A stretch of 46,443 bases of DNA from JACPDD01 sp040900105 (GTDB taxonomy: Bacteria; Patescibacteriota; Microgenomatia; Levybacterales; UBA12049). Position 1 is the first letter of the stretch; each line of letters starts with the position of its first letter. The position numbers were made by a program, and so were the translations under genes. Positions 1 through 8,634 of the stretch are shown here, in pieces. The stretch covers positions 1-46,443 of the forward strand of contig JBBDZP010000010.1 in the NCBI GenBank assembly GCA_040900105.1, in the 5' to 3' direction. A model generated the notes under the pieces. It searched no databases. It had not been told where the DNA came from and worked only from the letters and a program-made list of their open reading frames with translations.

Positions 1-607
1 AGCTTCTCAAAGGGCAAGTTTCGTGTTTGCAGCGGGCGGGACAATACTCGCGCCCATAAAGAATCAATCCCAGTGCAAAATCATGCCAGTCTTTTTTGGA
101 AAGCAATTCCATGAGGTCTTTTTCAATCTTCACAGGGTCGGACCCTTTAGTCAGACCAAAAAGGTTTGATAATCTCTTGACATGAGTATCTACCACTATC
201 CCTTCTGTTTTGCCAAATGCTTCCTGCAAAATTACATTTGCAGTTTTGCGTCCTATGAAGGGAAGCTCTAAAAGTTCCTCCATAGTTTCCGGTAGTTTGC
301 CTTTGTACTTATCCGCAACAATATCCGCAGCGGCTTTAATTGCCTTGGCCTTGCCTTTATAGAAATTAATGCTTTTGATATCGCTTGAAAACTCATCGAT
401 GCTAACTTTTTGATAATCTTCCAGAGTTCGATATTTTTTAAATAGACTATCAGTTACCTTATTTACGCCAACGTCTGTTTGTTGTGCAGAAAGCGCAACT
501 GCAACATAAAGCTCCCACGGGTTTGAATGATTTAATGGAGTGTGTGGATTTGGAAATAATTTCTTAAGAACTTTATAAATCTCTTCTGTCTTTTCTTCTC
601 TTTTCAT
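1..607 (-). CDS. nth: Endonuclease III (DNA glycosylase/AP lyase), 3' end cut by window edge
   Basis: Base-excision repair glycosylase that removes oxidised pyrimidines and nicks the abasic site. The translated minus strand starts MKREEKTEEIYKVLKK and runs off the left edge after about 202 residues. It shows the helix-hairpin-helix LPFIGRKTANVIL with the catalytic Lys, and VDTHV with the catalytic Asp. The usual LPGVGRKTA motif has Phe for the first Gly. The C-terminal cysteine region reads CPARCKHETCPL: the spacing C-x3-C-x4-C does not match the family's C-x6-C-x2-C-x5-C iron-sulfur pattern, and any fourth Cys lies off the window. A TATAAT (minus strand, 617-622) sits 9 bases before the ATG, so the mRNA would be almost leaderless. 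Identity is firm; the state of the cluster is not. Confidence 0.92.
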   Translation of the reverse strand, partial: MKREEKTEEIYKVLKKLFPNPHTPLNHSNPWELYVAVALSAQQTDVGVNKVTDSLFKKYRTLEDYQKVSIDEFSSDIKSINFYKGKAKAIKAAADIVADKYKGKLPETMEELLELPFIGRKTANVILQEAFGKTEGIVVDTHVKRLSNLFGLTKGSDPVKIEKDLMELLSKKDWHDFALGLILYGREYCPARCKHETCPLRS

Positions 608-624
608 TTACGAGTCATTATACT

Positions 625-1140
625 CTAATTTGAGCTTGGTTTGGGAATTTCTGCGGTTTGTTGGTGCGGCCATCCCTCTTCTTCAATTTTATATACATCG
701 GTGATTGGATTTACTTGAAACGTGCGTTTTTTGAAGAAGACAATCTCTCCGTTTTTAATATCAACAGCTATGATTGTATGAGGATGCCAATCATTGCTTG
801 TCTCCGACACGGAATTTCTAATTTTAATTTCTTCAGGCATTTCTGTTCCTTCCCCATTTTTTAGTACTTGCCTTCTTATCGTAATTGTAAAATGGTTATT
901 TCCATTTGTGATAAGTTCAGTTTGGGGTGCCGGATTATTACTTATTGCTAATCCATCAAAATGTGAGCTGAAACAACCCCATAACTTAGAAGCATAGTCA
1001 TTTCTTAAATTTTGTCTTTGCTCTTGTGAAGATGTAGGATTATTGTGTTTTAGAGAAAACTCATCGAAAAGCCTAGGAAAAGATTTTGCGGAATGAATCT
1101 CTGTTTCTGGGGGTCTTGGTCTTTTTGTGTCCTCCGGCAT
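625..1140 (-). CDS. Hypothetical protein, 171 aa
   Basis: I do not recognise this protein. It is soluble-looking, with no signal peptide or membrane segment; the N-terminus is rich in Pro, Arg and Lys and the C-terminus ends in PKPSSN. The middle (about residues 80-150) alternates hydrophobic residues as in a beta-rich domain (ITIRRQVL, IIAVDIKNGEIVFFKKRTF). Upstream on the minus strand TTGATT, a 17-base gap and TAAACT form a possible promoter. The nth promoter lies just past its stop codon, so the two genes may be partly independent. No clear Shine-Dalgarno precedes the ATG. Confidence 0.6.
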   Translation of the reverse strand: MPEDTKRPRPPETEIHSAKSFPRLFDEFSLKHNNPTSSQEQRQNLRNDYASKLWGCFSSHFDGLAISNNPAPQTELITNGNNHFTITIRRQVLKNGEGTEMPEEIKIRNSVSETSNDWHPHTIIAVDIKNGEIVFFKKRTFQVNPITDVYKIEEEGWPHQQTAEIPKPSSN

Positions 1141-1272
1141 AAAGACAGGAGTTTAGCAAAGTATCTGTACTAAATCAAGTGCAAGAAGACAATTCTTAGG
1201 GAGAAAAATTAAGTCCAGACTTGCTCATGTTTTTATGAATTCATATTTTAGGACAGCTTCTCAAGTTGGGCA

Positions 1273-1301
1273 TTGACAGAGCTATGTAGGTGTGTTATAA
1301 A
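1273..1301 (+). promoter_or_regulatory. Promoter of rpoBC
   Basis: TTGACA (1273-1278), a 17-base spacer and TATAAA (1296-1301) with an extended TG one base upstream of the -10. The predicted start is near 1308, about 85 bases before the rpoB start codon. It is one of the strongest sigma70-type promoters in the window. Confidence 0.75.
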
Positions 1302-1328
1302 TAATTTACTCTAAACAACCTTAGTTTG

Positions 1329-1360
1329 TAGGGGGTTTCTTAACCCTCTGCATTTTTTTT
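1329..1360 (+). terminator. Terminator-like hairpin in the rpoB leader (putative attenuator)
   Basis: The left arm TAGGGGGTT pairs with AACCCTCTG across a TCTT loop (about nine pairs, two of them G-U) and is followed by CA and eight T. No plus-strand gene lies upstream, so the hairpin cannot be ending another transcript. It sits between the rpoB promoter and the rpoB start, about +21 to +52 of the mRNA. An attenuator or a 5' stabiliser are the two readings. Confidence 0.65.
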
Positions 1361-1392
1361 GTTGAGATACTGCCGCTTCTATTTATTTGCAG

Positions 1393-4300
1393 ATGCCTAA
1401 AGATTTAAAGCTAAAAGAGAATAAAATTAGAAATAACTGGGGAAGAGATTTTGACTTTTTACCCACACTAGATTTACTTGCAGTACAAAAAGAATCTTAT
1501 AAATGGTTTGTTGAAAAAGGAATAGGCGAAGTTATCCAGGAAATATCCCCCATAAACGACTTCACAGAAAAAAATTGGACACTTACTTTTAAAGACTACA
1601 GAATTGGAAAACCAAAGATTACAAAAGAAATGGCTCTTGAAAAAGGTCTTACTTTTGACGCACCTCTTTACGTAAAAGCAACATTGGTTAATAAGAAAAC
1701 CGGCGGAACAATTGACCAGGAAGTCTTTTTAGGAGACATTCCTCAAATGACAGAGCAAGGAACCTTTATAGTTAACGGAATTGAAAGAGCAGTTGTTAAT
1801 CAACTGGTTCGTTCCCCTGGAGTTTTCTTTACGGCAGTTCAGGATAATGTTACAGGAAAAAGTTTATTTGTTGCCGAAATTAGACCGGTTCACGGTTCTT
1901 GGCTTGAATTTTCAACTACAAGACACGATACAATCACAGTCAAAATTGACAGACGCAGAAAGTTTTTGACCTCAACGTTTCTTAGAGCTATTGGAATTTC
2001 TTCAAACAACGACATAAGAGAAAAGTTTAAGGATATTGAAGGCGATGGCGGGACATCCTTTATAGAAAACACACTCTTAAAAGATGAGACAGGCGATTCA
2101 TCTGATGCAATTTTGGAGATTTTTAAGAAAATGCACCCAGGGGAGCCTATTGTGCCTGAAAAAGCAAGAGAAAACTTCTATGGAATGTTCTTCAACAACA
2201 GAAGGTATGACTTGGGTGCCGTTGGAAGATACAAGATGAACAAGAAATTAAAAGATGCTCCGGGATTTGTGCCTTCCGAGGAGAGAGTTTTGACAATAGA
2301 AGATATTGTTGCAACTCTTAAATTCCTTATCCTTCTAGCCCGAGGATTTAATGGAGTTGATGATATTGATAGCTTGGCAAACAGGCGGGTAAGACGTGTC
2401 GGAGAGTTAGTTGCAAGTACTGCTTTTAGGGTTGGGGCACTAAGGCTTGAGAGAAGCGTAAAAGAAAGAATGAGCCTTATCCAGCCCGACCAGCCGGTTT
2501 CAATATCAAATCTTATAAACGCGCGCCCAATTATGGCCTCAATAAATGAGTTCTTTAGGACATCACAGCTATCAGCTATTTTGGACCAGACAAACCCGCT
2601 CTCTGAAATTGATAACTTGAACCGTCTTACAGTTATGGGAACAGGCGGAATTTCAAGAGAAAGAGCAGCCTTTTCTATCCGTGACATAAACAGCTCCCAG
2701 TATGGTAAAATTTGTCCAATCAGAAGCCCCGAAGGACCCAATATTGGACTGGTCACATATATGAGTTTGTACGCAAGAGTAAATGAGCACGGATTTTTGG
2801 AAGCCCCTTATAGAAAGGTAGTCCACAAAAAAGACGGAAGAAAGGCAACAAGCCAAGCGACCGATGAACTGGTTTATATGATGGCTGATGATGAACGGGA
2901 AAAATATATCACTCACGCTGGAGTTTTAGACGAAAAAGATCAGATTACGCAGGACAGAGTTCCTTGCCGCTTTAGAGGAGAGTTTATTGAAATTGATAAA
3001 GACAAGGTTGAGTTTGTAGACATTGCTCCAAGACAAGTTGTTGGAACAGCAGCTTCTCTTATTCCATTTGTATCTCACGACGAAGCAAACAGAGCTCTTA
3101 TGGGAACTCACATGCAGTGCCAAGCAGTTCCTCTTGTAAAGCCCGACAGTCCTATCGTTGGAACAGGAATGGAAAAAGCAGTAGCGGAAGTAATGGGGAG
3201 AGTTATAAGAGCGCCATTTGACGGAAAAGTAGTTTATGCGGACGCAAGAAAAGTTACAGTTAGAGGAAGCAAAAAGGGCGAAGAGGAGACTTACCTTCTT
3301 AATTCTTTCAAGAGAACTTCAAATGCGACGGCTTATACACAAAAAACAGTGGTAAGTTCAGGAGCCAGGGTTGCAGCGGGAGACTTGCTTATTGATGGCC
3401 CTTCTTCAGAAGACGGAGAGCTTGCGCTTGGCAAGAATCTTCTTATTGCATACGCATCTTTAGATGGTCTTGGATATGAAGATGCTATTGTGATTTCAGA
3501 TAAGCTTGTAAAACAGGACTACTTGTCCTCAATTCATATTGAAAAATATGAAGCATCGGTTGTTGAAACAAAGCTTGGTCCTGAAGAAACAACAAGGGAT
3601 ATTCCAAATGTTTCAGAAGATGATCTGGCAAATCTTGATGAAGACGGGATAATTGTAGTCGGATCAGAAGTCGGCCCAGGGGATATTCTAGTTGGAAAAA
3701 TTGCACCAAAAGGTGAGACAGAATTAACAGCGGAAGAAAGACTTTTAAGAGCTATTTTTGGAGAGCAGGCAAGAGAAGTTAGGGATACGTCTCTTAGAAT
3801 GCCAAACGGAGAGCGCGGAACTGTTATTAATGTCCAGATTTTAGACCGCAAAAAGGGAGATGAGCTTGAGCCGGGCGCGCTTCAAAAGATCATAGTTGAA
3901 GTTGCACAATTTAGGCACGTTGTGGTTGGAGATAAGCTTGCAGGACGCCACGGAAACAAAGGTGTTATTTCAAAAATTCTTCCCGAATCTGACATGCCTT
4001 ATCTTTCTGACGGAACACCGGTTGATATCATAATTTCACCAATTTCCGTACTTGCACGTATGAATTTGGGACAACTTCTTGAGGCGCATCTGGGATGGGC
4101 GGCTCAAAAACTTGGGCAAAAAGTTGGAGTGCCGGTTTTTGAAGAAGTTGGAGAAGGAAAAATTGTAGACCTTCTTAAGAAGGCCGGACTTTCAGCTACC
4201 GGAAAAGTGACTTTATATGATGGAAGGACAGGGGAAGCGTATGAAAATCCTGTTGTTGTAGGAATTGAATACGTTATGAAGCTTATCCACATGGTTGAGG

Positions 4301-4815
4301 ACAAAACTCACGCCCGCTCAACCGGCCCATATTCCTTGGTAACTCAGCAGCCATTGGGTGGAAAAGCACAAATGGGAGGTCAAAGACTTGGAGAAATGGA
4401 AGTTTGGGCACTTGAGGCACACAGAGCAAAATACACGCTTCAAGAGATGCTTACAATTAAGTCCGATGACGTTGTAGGACGTGCCAAGGCATTTGAAGCC
4501 ATAGTTAAGGGAACAGATATTCCAACACCAAAAGTTCCTGAATCGTTTAAAGTCTTAATAAAGGAACTTGCGGCGCTGGGTCTTGATGTACTCCCCGTTG
4601 GTGCAACGGTTGTAGCGGAGCCTCTTCTAACAGAGCCATTGCCTGTTGCAATCGCCGAAGAAAAGCTTGAAAAAGCAATACAAGAAGACGCAAAAGAGTT
4701 GAGTCAGGAACTAGGCGCTACAGAAGTTGCGGAAAATGCAGTGGGAACCCAAACGGCAGAGTCAGAGCTTATTGAGGAGTCAAGAGAGCATACAGAAGGA
4801 GAAAATAATGAATAG
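1393..4815 (+). CDS. rpoB: DNA-directed RNA polymerase subunit beta
   Basis: Beta subunit of the core RNA polymerase, 1140 aa from the ATG at 1393; an in-frame TTG lies two codons upstream but is a poorer start. Family blocks are easy to see: the rifampicin-pocket region (about residues 385-420), CPIRSPEGPNIGLV, the lysine-containing GDKLAGRHGNKG, and the C-terminal GGQRLGEMEVWALEAHRA. After about residue 1065 the chain continues as an acidic Glu/Ala-rich tail of some 60 residues that is not part of the conserved fold. Several rifampicin-contact positions differ from E. coli (see findings). No Shine-Dalgarno is visible. It overlaps rpoC by eight bases. Confidence 0.98.
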   Translation: MPKDLKLKENKIRNNWGRDFDFLPTLDLLAVQKESYKWFVEKGIGEVIQEISPINDFTEKNWTLTFKDYRIGKPKITKEMALEKGLTFDAPLYVKATLVNKKTGGTIDQEVFLGDIPQMTEQGTFIVNGIERAVVNQLVRSPGVFFTAVQDNVTGKSLFVAEIRPVHGSWLEFSTTRHDTITVKIDRRRKFLTSTFLRAIGISSNNDIREKFKDIEGDGGTSFIENTLLKDETGDSSDAILEIFKKMHPGEPIVPEKARENFYGMFFNNRRYDLGAVGRYKMNKKLKDAPGFVPSEERVLTIEDIVATLKFLILLARGFNGVDDIDSLANRRVRRVGELVASTAFRVGALRLERSVKERMSLIQPDQPVSISNLINARPIMASINEFFRTSQLSAILDQTNPLSEIDNLNRLTVMGTGGISRERAAFSIRDINSSQYGKICPIRSPEGPNIGLVTYMSLYARVNEHGFLEAPYRKVVHKKDGRKATSQATDELVYMMADDEREKYITHAGVLDEKDQITQDRVPCRFRGEFIEIDKDKVEFVDIAPRQVVGTAASLIPFVSHDEANRALMGTHMQCQAVPLVKPDSPIVGTGMEKAVAEVMGRVIRAPFDGKVVYADARKVTVRGSKKGEEETYLLNSFKRTSNATAYTQKTVVSSGARVAAGDLLIDGPSSEDGELALGKNLLIAYASLDGLGYEDAIVISDKLVKQDYLSSIHIEKYEASVVETKLGPEETTRDIPNVSEDDLANLDEDGIIVVGSEVGPGDILVGKIAPKGETELTAEERLLRAIFGEQAREVRDTSLRMPNGERGTVINVQILDRKKGDELEPGALQKIIVEVAQFRHVVVGDKLAGRHGNKGVISKILPESDMPYLSDGTPVDIIISPISVLARMNLGQLLEAHLGWAAQKLGQKVGVPVFEEVGEGKIVDLLKKAGLSATGKVTLYDGRTGEAYENPVVVGIEYVMKLIHMVEDKTHARSTGPYSLVTQQPLGGKAQMGGQRLGEMEVWALEAHRAKYTLQEMLTIKSDDVVGRAKAFEAIVKGTDIPTPKVPESFKVLIKELAALGLDVLPVGATVVAEPLLTEPLPVAIAEEKLEKAIQEDAKELSQELGATEVAENAVGTQTAESELIEESREHTEGENNE

Positions 4816-7800
4816 TAACGACGACAAAAAACAAAAAGACATAACAATAGTTGATTTTAACGCACTAAAAATTGTTCTTGCGAATAAAAAAGATATTCTT
4901 AATTGGTCTTATGGTGAGGTTACAAAGCCGGAAACCATCAACTATAGAACCCTAAGGCCTGAAAAAGACGGACTTTTCGATGAAAGAATTTTTGGTCCAA
5001 CCAAGGACTGGGAATGTTATTGTGGAAAGTACAAGAGAATAAGACACAGAGGAGTTATTTGTGACAAATGTGGAGTTGAAGTGACCCTTTCCCGTGTCAG
5101 AAGAGAAAGAATGGGGCATATTGTTTTGTCTTCTCCTGTTTCGCACGTTTGGTTTTCAAAGGGCTCATCTTCTCCCCTTTCTTTGATCTTAGATATTGCG
5201 CAAAAAAGCCTGGAATCCGTAATTTACTATGCTTCCTACATAGTAATTGAAGTTGATGATAAAAAGAAAAAAGAGGCCTTATCCTCATTTGCCAAAAACA
5301 TAGAAGAGCGAAAAAAAATCCAAAAAAATGAGCTAGTCTTTGAAGAAAAGAAAATAAATGAAGAAATAGAAAGGAAAAAGAAAGAAGCATCGCCGTCTAC
5401 CCGCAAGAAAGGCGAGCAAAAAGAACTTATTGACCAGGAACTTGAGCTTATGAAGAGGCAAAAAATTGCAGCGATTTCAGAGAGATTTGCAGCAGAAGAG
5501 AAAAAATTGGATGAAATCTCAGATGCTCTCTCAAGGCTTCTTAAAAGTCTTCAGTTAGGATCGGTTTTATCGGAAGACGAGTACTTCAAAATTCTTGAAT
5601 ACGATATTCCGGTCTTCTTCACAATAAAAACCGGAGCGGAAGGAATTCTAAATCTTTTAGAAAGAGTTGATTTACCCGCAGTCATAATGAAAATAAGAGA
5701 AGAATCAGAGAAATCCAAGGGACAAAAATATCTCAAGCTTATAAAGAGACTAAGGCTCATCGAGTCTATGAGGAAAGCAGAGATTGAGCCTTCATCTATG
5801 ATTATCACAGTCCTTCCTGTTATTCCGCCGGATCTTCGTCCTATGGTGCAACTTGCAGGGGGACGTTTTGCAACATCAGATCTTAATGATTTATATAGAA
5901 GAGTTATTAATAGAAACAATAGGCTTAAGCATTTAATATCCCTTGGTGCACCTGAAATAATTTTAAGAAATGAAAAAAGAATGCTTCAGGAATCTGTTGA
6001 TTCTTTGATTGATGTGTCACAGCGCACGTCTCAAATAGTGTCTTCATCTTTGCGCTCACTTTCCGACATGCTTCGCGGAAAGCAGGGAAGATTTAGACAA
6101 AATTTGCTTGGAAAAAGAGTTGATTACTCGGGAAGGTCGGTTATTGTCGCAGGGCCGCAGCTTAAACTTTCTCAGTGCGGACTTCCAAAGGAAATGGCTC
6201 TTGAGATGTTTAAGCCATTTGTTCTGCGAGAGGTAATTTTGCGTGGATTTGCGCCAAACATAAAATCTGCCAAGAGATTTATTGAAAAAAGACCACCTGA
6301 AGTATTCGATATTTTAGAAGAAATTACAAAGAATCATCCGGTTCTTTTAAATCGTGCGCCAACACTTCATAAGCTGGGTATTCAAGCATTTTATCCGGTT
6401 CTTATTGAAGGAGCTGCGATTCAGCTTCATCCTTGCGTCTGTTCCGGATACAATGCGGATTTTGACGGAGACCAAATGGCTGTGCATATCCCCCTTTCTG
6501 TAAAAGCGCAGGAAGAGGCAGTTGAACTTATGATGCCAAGAAACAATCTGCTGAAGCCTGCGGATGGGGCCCCAATTACTCTTCCAAATAAAGAAATGGC
6601 TGTTGGAGTCTATTACCTTACATCAATGGACGAGTCACTTAGGAAGGAGGAAGCGTCAACTTTCGGTTCTGAAAAAGAAGCAATCTTGGCTCATGCTTTG
6701 GGAAAAATTACACTCCGAGAGCCTATTCAAGCAAAAGTGGGGGACAAAGTTGTCGAGACCACACTTGGCCGCATGCTTTTCAATGAACTTTTGCCGCAGG
6801 ACTTCGCCTTTATAAATGAAAACGTAAAGGCATCCGGTATTAAAAGAATTGTAACGGAGGCTATAAAGACCCAGAGCGCGGAAGAAGTTGAGCTACTGAT
6901 TGACGGAATTAAAAAACTTGGATTTTATGCCGCAATGGTTTCAGGTATTTCCGTATCCGTTTTTGATAACCACATGGTTCCTGAAAAAAATGGATTGATT
7001 AACGTTACCGAGAAAAAGATAAAGGAAATAGAGTCAGAATATCAGCAAGGACTTATCACGAATGATGAGAGAAAGCGTTTGGGAAATGAGGCATGGTTTG
7101 AGACCACCGATAAAATTGCAGATTTAACTTGGGACAATTTAAAAGCGGAAAACGCAATTAAACTTATTATTGATTCAGAAGGTGCGCGTGCAGGAAAAGA
7201 ACAACTGAAACAGCTTTCAGCTATGAGAGGGCTTATCCTTGATCCGCTTGGAAAAATTGTTGAACTTCCTATTAAATCAAACTTTAGAGAAGGCTTGTCA
7301 ATTTTTGAATATGTTGCATCTGCCAGAGGTTCAAGAAAAGGCTTAACAGACTCAGCCTTAAAAACAGCAAATGCAGGATATTTAACAAGAAGGCTCGTTG
7401 ACGTATCCCACGACGTAATTATAAGACAGGATGATTGTGGCTCAACAGGCGGAATTACAGTTCTTAGGAATGAAGAAGAGAGAGAGGCAGCTTTTGCTTT
7501 TAGAATCATGGGAAGATTTGCCGCTTCAAACGTAACTTCTAAAAAATCTAAGAAGGTTATTGTGAAAGCGGGAGGAGAAATTACGGAAGAAAAAGCCAAG
7601 GAAATCGAAGCAGACGACATAAATGAAGTAGTTGTCCGCTCTCCTCTTACATGTAAGCTGGAGTATGGAATTTGTGCAAGATGTTACGGCTGGGATTTTT
7701 CAGTGAAGAGAAAAGTGGAACAGGGGGTGCCTGTGGGAGTTATTGCAGCCCAATCAATTGGAGAGCCTGGAACTCAGCTTACTATGAGAGTAAGGCACTT

Positions 7801-8551
7801 TGGTGGAATTGTAATGAGCGACGTTACCCAAGGTCTTCCACGTGTTGAAGAGTTGTTTGAAATGAGAACTCCAAAGAACTTGTCTCCGATTTCTGAGATC
7901 CCGGGCCGTGTAAAAATTGAAACTACAGAAGACGGCTACATTGTAACTGTAAGAAACAGCAAGATGAAGCCGGCAGACGAAAGAGAATACTTTGTCCCTC
8001 TTGCTTCAGAACTTAATGTTGTTGATGGTGCAGATATTACAGCAGGGACGCCCTTTGCGCAGGGATATTTGGATCCAAAAGAAATCTTAAAGATAAAGGG
8101 ATTAAATGACGCCCAGTTCTATATCTTAAAAGAGGTTCAAAAAGTTTATGAATCCCAGGGTATTGTAATCTCTGATAAGCATTTTGAGGTAATCCTTAGA
8201 AAGATGTCTGATAAGGTTATTGTTGAAACAGTCGGAGATACATCTCTTATCCCCGGAGATTTTATAAGTAAAGCCAGGTTTGAAGAGATTAACGCGGAAG
8301 TATTGTCTCAGGGCGGAGAGCCGGCAACTGCAAGGCAAACAATCCTTGGAATTACAAAATCATCTCTGTTCTCTGATTCATGGCTCTCTGCGGCATCTTT
8401 TCAGGAAACAACAAAAGTATTAACTGAAGCAGCGCTTCAAGGCCAGGAGGATAAGCTCATTGGGCTTAAGGAAAATGTCATCATTGGCCGTCTTATTCCT
8501 GTTGACTCCGGTCAAACCGAGGTTGAAGCTCAAGCCACGAATGAGGTATAA
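4808..8551 (+). CDS. rpoC: DNA-directed RNA polymerase subunit beta'
   Basis: Largest core polymerase subunit, 1247 aa. The start is the ATG at 4808, preceded by AGAAGGAG and overlapping the rpoB stop; the frame is open further upstream but only inside rpoB. Seen: the N-terminal zinc site CYCG...CDKCG; the catalytic loop NADFDGDQM that binds the active-site magnesium ions; the second zinc site around CGSTGG...CKLEYGICARC; and the bridge helix/trigger loop ending GTQLTMRVRHFGG. A Lys/Glu-rich, coiled-coil-like insert of about 95 residues (roughly 149-245) sits between VIE and LSEDEYF, the position where Thermus carries its large extra domain. There is no E. coli-type insert in the trigger loop. 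Confidence 0.98.
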   Translation: MNSNDDKKQKDITIVDFNALKIVLANKKDILNWSYGEVTKPETINYRTLRPEKDGLFDERIFGPTKDWECYCGKYKRIRHRGVICDKCGVEVTLSRVRRERMGHIVLSSPVSHVWFSKGSSSPLSLILDIAQKSLESVIYYASYIVIEVDDKKKKEALSSFAKNIEERKKIQKNELVFEEKKINEEIERKKKEASPSTRKKGEQKELIDQELELMKRQKIAAISERFAAEEKKLDEISDALSRLLKSLQLGSVLSEDEYFKILEYDIPVFFTIKTGAEGILNLLERVDLPAVIMKIREESEKSKGQKYLKLIKRLRLIESMRKAEIEPSSMIITVLPVIPPDLRPMVQLAGGRFATSDLNDLYRRVINRNNRLKHLISLGAPEIILRNEKRMLQESVDSLIDVSQRTSQIVSSSLRSLSDMLRGKQGRFRQNLLGKRVDYSGRSVIVAGPQLKLSQCGLPKEMALEMFKPFVLREVILRGFAPNIKSAKRFIEKRPPEVFDILEEITKNHPVLLNRAPTLHKLGIQAFYPVLIEGAAIQLHPCVCSGYNADFDGDQMAVHIPLSVKAQEEAVELMMPRNNLLKPADGAPITLPNKEMAVGVYYLTSMDESLRKEEASTFGSEKEAILAHALGKITLREPIQAKVGDKVVETTLGRMLFNELLPQDFAFINENVKASGIKRIVTEAIKTQSAEEVELLIDGIKKLGFYAAMVSGISVSVFDNHMVPEKNGLINVTEKKIKEIESEYQQGLITNDERKRLGNEAWFETTDKIADLTWDNLKAENAIKLIIDSEGARAGKEQLKQLSAMRGLILDPLGKIVELPIKSNFREGLSIFEYVASARGSRKGLTDSALKTANAGYLTRRLVDVSHDVIIRQDDCGSTGGITVLRNEEEREAAFAFRIMGRFAASNVTSKKSKKVIVKAGGEITEEKAKEIEADDINEVVVRSPLTCKLEYGICARCYGWDFSVKRKVEQGVPVGVIAAQSIGEPGTQLTMRVRHFGGIVMSDVTQGLPRVEELFEMRTPKNLSPISEIPGRVKIETTEDGYIVTVRNSKMKPADEREYFVPLASELNVVDGADITAGTPFAQGYLDPKEILKIKGLNDAQFYILKEVQKVYESQGIVISDKHFEVILRKMSDKVIVETVGDTSLIPGDFISKARFEEINAEVLSQGGEPATARQTILGITKSSLFSDSWLSAASFQETTKVLTEAALQGQEDKLIGLKENVIIGRLIPVDSGQTEVEAQATNEV

Positions 8552-8563
8552 TAGCGAGTACGC

Positions 8564-8633
8564 AATTTCTAATTTCTAATTTCAAATTTCTAATGAGTTT
8601 GAAAATTGAAAATTAAGAATTGAAAATTAAATA
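8564..8633 (+). repeat. Two facing arrays of 7-bp repeats between rpoC and rpsL
   Basis: Four units of AATTTCW (8564-8591), a linker AATGAGT, then five TTGAAAA-like units (8599-8633). The second block is roughly the reverse complement of the first, so the transcript can fold into a long imperfect AU-rich hairpin. The array ends two bases before the rpsL ATG, and rpsL has no visible Shine-Dalgarno. Confidence 0.8.
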
Positions 8634-8634
8634 T

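Noticed and set aside
1890..7620. Long open frames antisense to or overlapping rpoB and rpoC
   Set aside because: They lie entirely within strongly conserved genes, lack family-like sequence and start signals, and are expected by-products of codon bias.
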